Assembly (NCBI RefSeq): GCF_003324485.1
Contig: NZ_QODK01000002.1
Location: forward strand, 744,001-808,000
Reading direction: 5' to 3'
DNA from: Cohaesibacter intestini
GTDB taxonomy: Bacteria; Pseudomonadota; Alphaproteobacteria; Rhizobiales; Cohaesibacteraceae
Length of the DNA stretch: 64,000 bases
Shown: positions 29,156-38,241 of the stretch, piece after piece
Layout of the letters: every line of letters starts with the position of its first letter
How positions within the stretch are numbered: position 1 is the first letter of the stretch
Made by a program: the position numbers and the translations under genes
The notes under the pieces: generated by a model
What the model saw: only the letters and a program-made list of their open reading frames with translations
What the model was told of the DNA's origin: nothing
Database searches by the model: none

Positions 29156-29175
29156 GCCTTCTTTGCGTTGATCCT

Positions 29176-31107
29176 TCAGCGCTTTTTCCAGCTCACACCG
29201 GCGGCGGGGATTGTCTCGCCGCCCCATTTCACCGGCTCGGGATTATAGTTGAAGACAAAGCGGTGGTTCGCCGTATCACGCAGTCGCACGCCGTCTGGCA
29301 GGGCGACAGTCTCGATACCTTCAGCGGCGCAAAGCGGTGTCAGGATTGCCCGCCAGGCATCCGCATCCGGCCAGATCGACAGATAGTGCCATTTGCCATC
29401 ATTCTTCACCAAAACCGCTTCACCGGATTGCGTTTTGGCCACCACCTCGAAATCGCCTTCAAGGCTTTCTAGCCACCGCCCCCCATGGCCGCAGATATCC
29501 AGCGGAACTGCCACTGATGGGGGCAGGCTCTGGGTCAGGCTGACGGTGCAATCAAGCCCCACCAGATTGGGGCCCAATGGCATCGGGAACGTCAATTCTT
29601 CGGTTTTAACCCCGCTGCGCGGCCCGAGAATAACCGTCGCATCTGTCGACGACAAAGCCAACCCTTCAAGGGTCATCAGGCCCGGCGCCAGAATGAGCTT
29701 GTAACCCGTCAGATTGCCGCGCTTGGGCAGAATATCAACCGACAATCCCAAGGCCCGCAAGGCACGATAGGTCTCGAACACCAGTCGGAAATAGTCGAAA
29801 TCCGCACCCTGTGGCTGGGTATCCCACGCCCATTGCGACGGATAGTCAAAAATCAGCGCCACCGGGGCCTGCACGATGGCCGGTGCCTGCAAGGCCTCAT
29901 CGGCCGCAATCTCTGCGGCGACCTGCCGTGCTTCTAAAAGGCCACGGGCTTCCACATGATCCGGGCGCAGCAAGGCGGTGTGCATCTGCTCCTGAGCAAA
30001 GGGCGCTTGCCGCCAGCGGAAATAACTCACCACTTCGGCCCCATGGGCAAAGGCTTCCCAACTCCAAAGCCGCACCATGCCATCCAGCGGTGCAGGATTG
30101 AACGGGGCCCAATTAACCGGGCCGGGCTGCTGTTCCATCACCCACCAGCGCCCCTTGCCAACGGCACGGTAAAGATCGTGATGGAAGGCCTGAAAGTCAG
30201 GGTCGCCTTGCCTCAGGAACCGCAGCTTGTGGTCTTCACTTTCCTCCAGACGATCTGACAGGAAACCAATCGGATAGCTGTCCCAACTGGCAATATCGAG
30301 ATCCAAACCAACATCATAATGATCAAACTCGGTCACCCGGCCCATATAATTATGGATCAGCGGCGCGTCGGTCAGCTCACGCAAAGCGTCGGCCTGCTCC
30401 TTGTTGAACCGAACAACCTGATCGGACGAGAACCGCCGAAAGGCCATCACGTGGGACGGATTGGGCTCGGTGACAGTCATGTTGGGCAGTTCGATCTGCT
30501 TGAAGCTGTCATAGTCCATCGACCAGAAAACATTGCCCCACGCCTCATTGAGCACAGCAATGCTGCCATAAAGCTGGCTCAACCAATCGCGGAACCCCAC
30601 TTGGGCAGCGTTGGAATAGGACAGAATCGTATCATGGCAACCATATTCATTGTCGATCTGCCACGCCGCCACATGCGGGTTGCGACCATAGCGTTCGCCC
30701 ATCAGGCGCGCCATCCGCACCGCCTCGCGTCGATAGCCTGCATGGGAAAAGCAATAATGGCGCCGCGATCCGAACTTGCGCGGCTGGCCCTTTTCATCCA
30801 CCGCCAACATGTCGGGATAACAATCGATCATCCAGCGCGGCGGCGTGGCGCTCGGCGTGCCCAGCACTACCTTCAGTCCCGCCGCCCCCAATATCTCGAT
30901 TGCGTCATCCAGCCAGTCCCAGACCATCTTGTCCGGTTGAGGCTCCAGCCGGGACCAGGCGAATTCGCCGATCCGCACCCATTTGATGCCCGCCTCCACC
31001 ATCCGACGGGCATCTTCCTGCCACACGGAACGGTCCCACTGTTCGGGATAATAGCAAACGCCCAGAGACCGCTGGAACGCCTTCAAACCTTCAATCGATT
31101 TTGTCAT
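29176..31107 (-). CDS. GH42 beta-galactosidase
   Basis: 643 residues, full GH42 length. TIM barrel at the N-terminus (LGVCYYPEQWDRSVWQEDARRM), acid/base Glu154 in DNEYG, nucleophile Glu325 in WWVMEQQPGPVNW, then the trimerisation domain and a C-terminal beta domain. No signal peptide, so it acts on imported beta-galactosides in the cytoplasm. It is the last gene of the galactoside operon; its start overlaps the SMP-30 gene by ATGA. The galactose it frees can enter the oxidative route encoded just upstream. Confidence 0.95.
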   Translation of the reverse strand: MTKSIEGLKAFQRSLGVCYYPEQWDRSVWQEDARRMVEAGIKWVRIGEFAWSRLEPQPDKMVWDWLDDAIEILGAAGLKVVLGTPSATPPRWMIDCYPDMLAVDEKGQPRKFGSRRHYCFSHAGYRREAVRMARLMGERYGRNPHVAAWQIDNEYGCHDTILSYSNAAQVGFRDWLSQLYGSIAVLNEAWGNVFWSMDYDSFKQIELPNMTVTEPNPSHVMAFRRFSSDQVVRFNKEQADALRELTDAPLIHNYMGRVTEFDHYDVGLDLDIASWDSYPIGFLSDRLEESEDHKLRFLRQGDPDFQAFHHDLYRAVGKGRWWVMEQQPGPVNWAPFNPAPLDGMVRLWSWEAFAHGAEVVSYFRWRQAPFAQEQMHTALLRPDHVEARGLLEARQVAAEIAADEALQAPAIVQAPVALIFDYPSQWAWDTQPQGADFDYFRLVFETYRALRALGLSVDILPKRGNLTGYKLILAPGLMTLEGLALSSTDATVILGPRSGVKTEELTFPMPLGPNLVGLDCTVSLTQSLPPSVAVPLDICGHGGRWLESLEGDFEVVAKTQSGEAVLVKNDGKWHYLSIWPDADAWRAILTPLCAAEGIETVALPDGVRLRDTANHRFVFNYNPEPVKWGGETIPAAGVSWKKR

Positions 31108-31964
31108 AGCTGCACCTTGTGTTCTCTCTGCCCCTTTAACGTGACATCGCGCTGGAAGACCGATCCAGCCAGTGGATGCTGAGCGATGCCCGCCTCATCC
31201 AGCTCGCAGCGGGCCGAGGTCACATAAAGTGTCTGCCCTTCGCGCCCGCCAAAGGCCGGACAAGTAAGATGGGGTGCGCCAAAGGCTTCAGCAAACAGAA
31301 AGTCTCCGTCCGGGCCATAGACTGCCACGCGTGACGCCCCCCATTGAGCCACCCACAAATTGCCCACCGCGTCCACAACCGCCCCGTCCGGGTCGAGATC
31401 ATCAGCGCGAAAGTCAATGAAACAGTCCGCCTCAGCCGCTGGCCAACCTTCCCCATCCAGCGCCACCCGCATCAAACGCTGGGTGCGCGTATCGGTGAAA
31501 TAGGCATGTCGGCCATCGGGCGCAAAGCAAATGGCATTGGAGATGGAAATCCGGTCATAGAGCCGCCGCAGCTCACCGCGATAAAAGCGATAGATCGCCC
31601 CGGCATGATCTTCGCCCTTTTTGCCCATGGTGCCAATCCAGAAGCCGCCATAGGGGTCGGCGCGACCGTCATTGGACCGGGTCAGAGCATTATCCCCTTC
31701 CAGATCGCAGACCCGTTCCTCAGCTCCGGACACGAGATTGAACAAAAACAGCCTCGTTTCGCTGGCCACCAGCAAATGGTCGTGATCGACCCAGCCGCAG
31801 GCACTGACCATCTGGTCAAAGTCCCATGCCGCAGGACCGTCCCCGGTCCGGGTGAGCAATCGTCCTGCCAAAATGTCAAACCAGAAGAGCTGTCCCCGCT
31901 CCGGGTGCCAAAGCGGCCCTTCCCCGAGGCTGCATCGGCGATCGTCAAATAGATCCGCGTTCAA
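31104..31964 (-). CDS. SMP-30/gluconolactonase family sugar lactonase
   Basis: 286 residues, six-bladed beta-propeller of the SMP-30/LRE family. The metal ligand Glu in CSLGEGPLWHP near residue 15, the ISISNAICFAPDGRHAYFTDTRTQRL segment and the DLDPDGAVVDAVGNLWVAQWG segment are present. Such enzymes open sugar 1,5- or 1,4-lactones. Between a sugar dehydrogenase and a sugar-acid dehydratase in one operon, the probable substrate is galactonolactone. It overlaps the beta-galactosidase start by four bases. Confidence 0.9.
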   Translation of the reverse strand: MNADLFDDRRCSLGEGPLWHPERGQLFWFDILAGRLLTRTGDGPAAWDFDQMVSACGWVDHDHLLVASETRLFLFNLVSGAEERVCDLEGDNALTRSNDGRADPYGGFWIGTMGKKGEDHAGAIYRFYRGELRRLYDRISISNAICFAPDGRHAYFTDTRTQRLMRVALDGEGWPAAEADCFIDFRADDLDPDGAVVDAVGNLWVAQWGASRVAVYGPDGDFLFAEAFGAPHLTCPAFGGREGQTLYVTSARCELDEAGIAQHPLAGSVFQRDVTLKGQREHKVQL

Positions 31965-31995
31965 TCCGCCTTCTCCCCTTGCCCATTATGGTGCC

Positions 31996-32601
31996 TTACC
32001 CCATCGCCGCATCATAGGCCGCAACCACTTGTCTGGCTCTTTCGGCCAGATCTTGCGGCGAGCGCCCCGGAACATAAAGCGCCGTTCCAATACCAAAGCC
32101 ATCTGCCCCGGCAACCACCCAGTCTCCAAAATTTTCCGGCCCGGCCCCGCCAACCGCATAGACCGGCACATCGCGCGGCAATACAGCCCGCATGGCTTTA
32201 AGCCCCTCAGAACCAACAAGCGAGCCGGGAAACAGCTTCAACCCGTCCGCCCCCGCCCGAATGGCGGTGAAGGCCTCGGTCGGCGTCATCACACCGGGCC
32301 AGCTTTGAAGCCCCCATTCCTTGGTCACCGCGATGACATCCGGATTGCAATCTGGCGAGACCACCAGCTTGCCCCCCGCTTTGGCGACAGCGGCCACATC
32401 TTCAACACTCAACACGGTGCCAGCCCCGATCAGCGCCCGATCCGCATAGGCCCCTGCCAGTAGCCTCACACTTGTCAGAGCGTCAGGAGAATTGAGCGGC
32501 ACCTCGATCATGGTGATCCCGGCTTCGATCAGCCCCTGCCCCGCCGTCTCGACCTCAGACGGCTCGATCCCGCGCAAAATGGCAATGATATTGCGGCTCA
32601 T
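31996..32601 (-). CDS. dgoA: 2-dehydro-3-deoxy-6-phosphogalactonate aldolase
   Basis: 201 residues, class I aldolase of the KDPG/KDPGal family. Seen are RGIEPSEVETAGQGLIEAGITMIEVPLNSPDA with the catalytic Glu, GAGTVLSVEDV, VVSPDCNPDVI and GLKLFPGSLVG with the Schiff-base Lys. The RGIEP and PDCN variants resemble KDPGal more than KDPG aldolases. It splits KDPGal into pyruvate and glyceraldehyde-3-phosphate, closing the galactose route. The start overlaps dgoK by four bases. Confidence 0.93.
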   Translation of the reverse strand: MSRNIIAILRGIEPSEVETAGQGLIEAGITMIEVPLNSPDALTSVRLLAGAYADRALIGAGTVLSVEDVAAVAKAGGKLVVSPDCNPDVIAVTKEWGLQSWPGVMTPTEAFTAIRAGADGLKLFPGSLVGSEGLKAMRAVLPRDVPVYAVGGAGPENFGDWVVAGADGFGIGTALYVPGRSPQDLAERARQVVAAYDAAMG

Positions 32602-33509
32602 GCTGTCTCATCCTTTTTCTGCGCTCTTTGTCGGTATACGGCCATCAGGCCTGCCAAAGTCATGTCGAGGCCATTTTCCACCTCGGGCTTAACACATTCT
32701 TCGCTCAGCGCCATGTCATAGAGATGGCAAAGGCTGGCCTCCCCGATCAGGCTGATCCGCTGTCCCAGCCAATAGGGCTTGGTGGCAGCCAGTTCCATAC
32801 CAATCAACAGCCCGGACAGGCGGGCCCGCACATCTGCAGCTTTCAGGCCAGTCAGCAGGCTCTCGGCCCTCAGACTGAACAACCGACTGGTTAGCCGTGC
32901 CGGATGGGCCATCCCTTCCGATACAGCCTCCAGAAACAGCTCCTCATTCAACCCTTCTTCGCCAAGGGAATGCTTCAGCACGGTATGGTTGGCGATCACC
33001 GCGAACATTTCACCAGTCATCGCCGTCTGGAACGACACCACTTCGCCCGCACTGATCCGCACCCATTTGCTGTGCGTCCCCGGCAGGCACAAAACGCCGT
33101 CGAACTCCTTGTCCTTGGCCAGATAGCCAGCAATCTGCACCTCTTCGCCGCGCATCACATCCGCGGACCGATCCTGTTTGAGACCCGGCACCACATGCAC
33201 CCGGAATGCTGGACAGGAGACCGACCCATAGAGATCCCCCAGCGGTTCGCAAGGCACGGCACGATAGGGCGCCTCAACCCAACCCTGCCGTGAGCCGACC
33301 ATGCCGCAGGCAATCACGTCAACGGGTTGGGGGTGACCGGCCAGCTGATCTGCGATCAGATCAGCAAGGGCCGGTTCGAAACCGTCCATGGTGAGTGAAC
33401 CCATACCGCTCTCCGAAGAGCGATGAAACAGCACCTTGTCTGCCTCATCCAAACCCCAGGCACGCAAATGGGTTGTCCCCCAGTCAACGGCAATCCATGA
33501 CAAACTCAT
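32598..33509 (-). CDS. dgoK: 2-dehydro-3-deoxygalactonokinase
   Basis: 303 residues, ASKHA-type kinase. The phosphate-1 loop WIAVDWGTTHLRAW opens the protein; VIACGMVGSRQGWVEAPYRAVPCEP and LPGTHSKWVRI are typical DgoK blocks. It phosphorylates 2-keto-3-deoxygalactonate for the aldolase encoded next. ATGA overlaps link it to the SDR upstream and to dgoA downstream. Confidence 0.94.
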   Translation of the reverse strand: MSLSWIAVDWGTTHLRAWGLDEADKVLFHRSSESGMGSLTMDGFEPALADLIADQLAGHPQPVDVIACGMVGSRQGWVEAPYRAVPCEPLGDLYGSVSCPAFRVHVVPGLKQDRSADVMRGEEVQIAGYLAKDKEFDGVLCLPGTHSKWVRISAGEVVSFQTAMTGEMFAVIANHTVLKHSLGEEGLNEELFLEAVSEGMAHPARLTSRLFSLRAESLLTGLKAADVRARLSGLLIGMELAATKPYWLGQRISLIGEASLCHLYDMALSEECVKPEVENGLDMTLAGLMAVYRQRAQKKDETA

Positions 33510-34270
33510 CCTGTTACCACCACGCCACCATCGATCACCAAAGTCTGACCGGTCATCATCCGACTGGTCTTGGAGGCCAGAAACAGAACCCCATCGATGA
33601 TGTCTTCAGGCTGGATCGGTTCTTTCAGGCACTGCATCGCCAGATGGTTTTCGAGCGCTTCAGGCGTCACCCACATGTCCTTCTGCTTTTGGGTCAGCAC
33701 CCAGCCCGGAGCCAGTGCATTGACCCGAACGCCATCAGGGCCCCATTCGCGCGCCAAAGATCGGGTCATGCCATTGATGCCCGAATTGGCCGTGGTGTAG
33801 CAGGTCAGATTCTCATGCCCCATCATATAGGCAATGGAGGAGAAATTGATGATCGAACCACCGCCCCGCTGGCGCATGCCCTCAAACACCGCCTTGCAGG
33901 AAAAGAAGTAGGACCGCAGATTGAGCGACATATTCCAGTCCCAGTAGTCCTGTGTCACATCCTCTGCCCTGTGCCGCTCATCATTGGCCGCATTGTTGAC
34001 AAGGATCGAAATGGCGCCATGGACTTCGGCGGCCTCCGCAATGGCCCCTTCCAGCTTGCCCACATCGGTAATGTCGCATGGCAGGAACAAAGGCCGGTTG
34101 CCGGTTTCCCGTTCCATCCGATCGCAAAAGTCGGTTGCATCAGAGCGCTGAACAAAGGCCACCTTACAGCCCTGCCGCAAGAAGCCCTCTGTCAGATAAG
34201 CGCCAATCCCCGACCCACCACCGGTGATGAATACAGACTGGTTCGCAAGATCCGAATAGGTTGCATGCAT
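33506..34270 (-). CDS. SDR oxidoreductase, probable galactose 1-dehydrogenase, with atypical YxxxN active site
   Basis: 254 residues, classical SDR. The cofactor loop TGGGSGIG is at 16-23, NNAA at 92-95, Ser145 and Tyr158 are in place, and the C-terminal IDGGVVVTG is typical. The Lys expected four residues after Tyr158 is Asn162 (YTTAN). Its operon partners (lactonase, dehydratase, KDGal kinase, KDPGal aldolase) make a galactose or galactoside-derived sugar dehydrogenase the best guess. Since the YxxxK Lys normally lowers the Tyr pKa and binds the ribose, the change either defines a subfamily with another solution or an enzyme of altered activity. Confidence 0.82.
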   Translation of the reverse strand: MHATYSDLANQSVFITGGGSGIGAYLTEGFLRQGCKVAFVQRSDATDFCDRMERETGNRPLFLPCDITDVGKLEGAIAEAAEVHGAISILVNNAANDERHRAEDVTQDYWDWNMSLNLRSYFFSCKAVFEGMRQRGGGSIINFSSIAYMMGHENLTCYTTANSGINGMTRSLAREWGPDGVRVNALAPGWVLTQKQKDMWVTPEALENHLAMQCLKEPIQPEDIIDGVLFLASKTSRMMTGQTLVIDGGVVVTG

Positions 34271-34355
34271 TGGTCACTCTCTTTCCCGGTTGGGCGGCCC
34301 CCTCTGCCAAGGGAGATCCGCCAACCCTTCTGATTTTTCTGATCCTGTTGGTGTT

Positions 34356-36086
34356 TCAGTGGCTTTCTCGGGTCACGAGACGGGTATCCTTGCCCACCAG
34401 AAAGTCCAGATCGGCCCCCTGATTGGCCTGCAAAACATGGTCGATATAAAGCCGCGCATAGCCGCGGCTATAATGAGGTGCATCGGGCTGCCAAGCAGCG
34501 CGGCGCTTCGCCAATTCAGCCTCATCGACCAACAGCTCCAAGGCCCCTGCCGAGGCACTGACCCGGATTTGGTCGCCGGTCTTGACCAAAGCCAGCGGCC
34601 CCCCAGCCTGCGCCTCTGGGGCCACATGCAGAACCACCGTGCCAAAGGCCGTGCCAGACATTCGCGCGTCACTGATCCGCACCATGTCCCGTACCCCTTG
34701 TTTGACCAGCTTGGCCGGGATCGGCATATTGCCCACTTCCGGCATCCCCGGATAACCCTTCGGCCCACAGCCCTTTAGCACAAGGATCGTATCCTTGCTG
34801 ACGGGCAGATCTTCGCGGTCAATATTGGCTTTCATATCTTCGATGCTTTCAAACACATAGGCTTCCGCCTCATGTTCGAGCAAAGCATCCGTTGCGGCTG
34901 ACGGTTTGACGATGGCCCCGTCCGGCGCCAGATTGCCTTTCAGCATCCGCAAGCCAGCCGCCGCTTTGACCGGCGCATCATAGGGGTGGATCACATCATC
35001 ATTGTAGCATTCGGCGCCCTCCGCATAGGCGCTGATATCCTTGCCCATCACCGTCATGGCAGGACGCAAATGGCCTTTCAGACGGTCCAGCACCACCGGC
35101 ATGCCGCCCGCATAGCAGAAATCTTCCATCAGATATTGGCCCGACGGCATGCAATTGACCAGCAGCGGAATATCCTTGCCAATCTCCACATCCTCCAGCC
35201 GCAGATCGATCCCGACCCGGCCTGCCAGCGCCAGCAAATGGACCACCGCATTGGTCGAACCACCGACCGCTGCATTGGCCAGAATGGCATTCTCAAAGCT
35301 TTCCCGACTGACCACCTTGGAGAGTACCAACCCCTCTTCGACCATTTCGACAATCCGCTTGCCGGTCAAATGCGCCAAGGCCATCCGGCGGGCATCGACC
35401 GCTGGCAAGGCCGCATTGGTCGGCAAGCTCAGACCCATTGCTTCCACCAAGGAGGCCATGGTCGAGGCGGTGCCCATGGTCATACAGACGCCCTTTGAGC
35501 GGCTCATGCCGGATTCCGCCGCCATGAAATCCTTCAGCGTCATTTCCCCGGCCCGCACCGCTTCGGAAAATTTCCAGACATCGGTGCCAGAGCCAATATC
35601 CTTGCCCTTCCATTTGCCATTCAGCATCGGGCCGGACGAGACGACAATGGTCGGCAAATCCACCGATGCCGCCCCCATCAGCTGCCCCGGCGTGGTCTTG
35701 TCGCAGCCGCCGAGCAGAACCACCCCGTCCATGCCATAGGCGCGGATGCTTTCCTCCACATCCATCGACAACAGATTGCGAAACAGCATCGCGGTCGGCT
35801 TCATCTGGGTTTCGCCCAAGGACATCACCGGAAACTCGACCGGGAACCCACCGGCCTCCCAGACGCCCCGTTTCACCCCTTCAGCCAGATCCCGCAAACC
35901 CGAATTGCACGGCGTTAGCTCCGACCATGTGTTGCAAATGCCAATCACCGGCCGCCCATCAAACACATGATCTGGAAAACCCTGATTTTTCATCCAACTG
36001 CGATGAATGAAACCATCCTTGTCGAGTTTGCCATACCAAGCCCGGTTGCGCCGATTCTGCTTTTTGTCGTCGCTGTTATCGCTCAT
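34356..36086 (-). CDS. IlvD/Edd family sugar-acid dehydratase (probable galactonate/arabinonate dehydratase)
   Basis: 576 residues from ATG 36086 (MSDNSDDKKQNRRN), giving an ATGA overlap with the alpha-galactosidase stop... and start order agaL then this gene. Three Fe-S cysteines are at 60, 128 and 201 (NTWSELTPCN, LLGGCDKTTPG, GVCMTMGTAS), the same spacing as rhizobial L-arabinonate dehydratase. That subgroup also dehydrates galactonate and fuconate, giving 2-keto-3-deoxy acids. With dgoK and dgoA downstream, galactonate is the likely substrate. It is not the branched-chain amino-acid enzyme IlvD. Confidence 0.92.
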   Translation of the reverse strand: MSDNSDDKKQNRRNRAWYGKLDKDGFIHRSWMKNQGFPDHVFDGRPVIGICNTWSELTPCNSGLRDLAEGVKRGVWEAGGFPVEFPVMSLGETQMKPTAMLFRNLLSMDVEESIRAYGMDGVVLLGGCDKTTPGQLMGAASVDLPTIVVSSGPMLNGKWKGKDIGSGTDVWKFSEAVRAGEMTLKDFMAAESGMSRSKGVCMTMGTASTMASLVEAMGLSLPTNAALPAVDARRMALAHLTGKRIVEMVEEGLVLSKVVSRESFENAILANAAVGGSTNAVVHLLALAGRVGIDLRLEDVEIGKDIPLLVNCMPSGQYLMEDFCYAGGMPVVLDRLKGHLRPAMTVMGKDISAYAEGAECYNDDVIHPYDAPVKAAAGLRMLKGNLAPDGAIVKPSAATDALLEHEAEAYVFESIEDMKANIDREDLPVSKDTILVLKGCGPKGYPGMPEVGNMPIPAKLVKQGVRDMVRISDARMSGTAFGTVVLHVAPEAQAGGPLALVKTGDQIRVSASAGALELLVDEAELAKRRAAWQPDAPHYSRGYARLYIDHVLQANQGADLDFLVGKDTRLVTRESH

Positions 36087-38170
36087 AGTCTTTGCCCTTC
36101 TAAAACCCACATCACATCGGGGAAGCTCCAAGGCAGCGTCACCCCATGCTGCATCAGAAATGCCCCGCTGACTTCAATCGGTCCTTGTTTCAAGGCGGGC
36201 GTCCCACGCGACAGGCGCACGCCCCGGTCTGCATCCAACAGGGTCAGCCGATAGTGCGCCTCTGGCTCCAGCCCGGTCAAGCGCAGAGGCCGCGGCAAAA
36301 TCTGCCTTGAAGTCCCCGCTTTGCCCGCAAAGACCACAAATCGGCCCCCATCGGCGGCCAATTGCTGTTCGGCAAAGATCGCTTTATCCCCATGATCGAG
36401 CCGCAAAATGTCGGCTTTTTCCAGCCAGCCGCGATTGGCCTTCCACCAGCTGGTCACCCGGGTCAGCAAAGCGGCCTCATCCGCGCTCAGTTCGCGCGGA
36501 TCCATCTCAAAGCCCATATGCCGCTGAGCGGCCACCCAGGCCCGCAAATGGATATCCAGATCCCGCCCGGATGTATGGCAATGGCGCGGCCCCACATGAG
36601 AGCCTGTCACCACCAGCGGCAGGAACAGAGCCGCTTCATGCTGGATCCGCATCCGCTCCAGCGCGTCATTGCTGTCCGACAGCCAGACCCGCTGGGTGTG
36701 TTCCAAAATACCAAAATCAATCCGCCCGCCACCCGACGAACAGCTTTCAATTTCAACACTGGGGAAATCCGCCCTCAGACGGCCAAGCAGGTCATAAATC
36801 CCCGCTGTCTGGTCCGCATCGGGATAAGGCAGCACCCGATTATGGTCCCACTTGATATAATCGATGTCATTGTCCGACAGGATGGCGGCGATCTTGTCAT
36901 ACAAATAGGCGCGCACCGCATCCTTGGCCATGTCGAGCACAAATTGCTGCCGCCCGGCCAACTGGTCCGCATCCCCCAGCATCCAATCGGGATGGGCGCG
37001 ATAAAGATCAGAGTCCTTATTGACCATTTCCGGCTCGAACCAAATGCCAAAGCACATGCCCAAGCCCTGCACATGATCGATCAGCGGCGTCAAACCATCG
37101 GGATATTTGCGCCGATCAATCACCCAATCCCCAAGCGAGCTGGTGTCATCATCACGCCGCCCAAACCAGCCGTCATCAAGCACAAAGCGCTCAGCCCCAA
37201 GAGCGGCTGCCCGGTCGGCAATCTGCTTCAGTGCCTCGACATCATGGTCAAAATAGATCGCTTCCCAGCAATTGTAATGCACCGGACGGGGCCGTTCCGG
37301 ATGCGGCATGGTCAAAACCCTGTCGCGAAGATGGCGCTGAAAGGACACCGCCAGCCCATTCAACCCCACATCAGAATAGGTGAAATAGAGGGGCGCGGTC
37401 TCGGCACTGGTAACAGGCGCACGCAAGCTTCCCCCCGCATGGCCAAACTGGATTTGCCGCCGCCCGTCAGGCATTTCTTCCGCCACCAAACGATGACCGC
37501 CAGACCAGCCATAGTGAAAGCCATAGGCCTCGCCGCTGGTGTTGATTGCACCGGTCAGCGGCACGATCAGGCCGGGAAAATGCTCATGACCTGACCGCCC
37601 CGTGCGATTGTCACGCAGATGGGCACCTTGGGTCCAAGCCACCCTGTTGGTCATGAATTCCCCACACCAACGGCCGGAAAAATCGATCATCTCGTCGGAC
37701 AATTGCGGGCCGGGCAAAACCGGTGCCGCCAACCAATCAACAAGGATCGGCGCGCCTGAGGACAGCGACGCCCGCGCCACAATCATCTTGGTGCCCGCAT
37801 CAATAGCAAAGCTGGCGATATAGGTGAGACCCAACGCCTCGTCGGCAAAGGTCAGGCTCAGCGCCCCCTCTTCGCTGTCATCCGCTGCAACAAACCGCAA
37901 CCGCGGTGCAAGCAGATGCCCATCCGCCGCGCGCACCATCATCCCCGGTTGGCCGGGAAAGGTCTGGCTGGTTTCCGGGCAGATCGACAAGGCAGGCACT
38001 TCATCGAGCATGCCACCGGTCACATCCATGCCTTGCGCCTGATACAGCCCTTCCAGATCCTCGTCATCGGGCAAGCGGCGGCCCCAATAGGCGACCTCCG
38101 CCAACTGATCATTGCGTGACACCAAAACAAGGCTTTGACGATCATCGTCAAGCCGCCAACAGCGTTTCAT
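36083..38170 (-). CDS. GH36 alpha-galactosidase
   Basis: 695 residues, the length of GH36 clan-D enzymes. Domain order: N-terminal beta-supersandwich (1 to about 300), TIM barrel with ERFVLDDGWFGRRDDD, nucleophile Asp442 in IKWDHNRVLP, acid/base Asp485 in SCSSGGGRIDFG, then a C-terminal beta domain. No signal peptide: it cleaves imported alpha-galactosides such as melibiose or raffinose in the cytoplasm. It follows the ABC permease genes, with a strong intercistronic hairpin between, and overlaps the dehydratase start by ATGA. Confidence 0.95.
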   Translation of the reverse strand: MKRCWRLDDDRQSLVLVSRNDQLAEVAYWGRRLPDDEDLEGLYQAQGMDVTGGMLDEVPALSICPETSQTFPGQPGMMVRAADGHLLAPRLRFVAADDSEEGALSLTFADEALGLTYIASFAIDAGTKMIVARASLSSGAPILVDWLAAPVLPGPQLSDEMIDFSGRWCGEFMTNRVAWTQGAHLRDNRTGRSGHEHFPGLIVPLTGAINTSGEAYGFHYGWSGGHRLVAEEMPDGRRQIQFGHAGGSLRAPVTSAETAPLYFTYSDVGLNGLAVSFQRHLRDRVLTMPHPERPRPVHYNCWEAIYFDHDVEALKQIADRAAALGAERFVLDDGWFGRRDDDTSSLGDWVIDRRKYPDGLTPLIDHVQGLGMCFGIWFEPEMVNKDSDLYRAHPDWMLGDADQLAGRQQFVLDMAKDAVRAYLYDKIAAILSDNDIDYIKWDHNRVLPYPDADQTAGIYDLLGRLRADFPSVEIESCSSGGGRIDFGILEHTQRVWLSDSNDALERMRIQHEAALFLPLVVTGSHVGPRHCHTSGRDLDIHLRAWVAAQRHMGFEMDPRELSADEAALLTRVTSWWKANRGWLEKADILRLDHGDKAIFAEQQLAADGGRFVVFAGKAGTSRQILPRPLRLTGLEPEAHYRLTLLDADRGVRLSRGTPALKQGPIEVSGAFLMQHGVTLPWSFPDVMWVLEGQRL

Positions 38171-38208
38171 GAGAAAATCCTGCCAAAAAATGGAAAAGGA
38201 AAGGAGAA

Positions 38209-38235
38209 AGCCAGCTGCCAGAATGGCAGCTGGCT
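38209..38235 (-). terminator. Intercistronic hairpin after the second permease gene
   Basis: A perfect 12-bp stem (AGCCAGCTGCCA / TGGCAGCTGGCT) with a three-base loop, six bases past the permease stop. On the minus strand it is followed by TTCTCCTTTCC, not a clean T-run. It probably attenuates transcription or protects the transporter part of the mRNA before the enzyme genes. Confidence 0.65.
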
Positions 38236-38241
38236 GAGAGC

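Noticed and set aside
34356-36086. Annotation as dihydroxy-acid dehydratase (IlvD)
   Set aside because: Cys60/128/201 spacing and the operon with dgoK/dgoA indicate the sugar-acid dehydratase branch.
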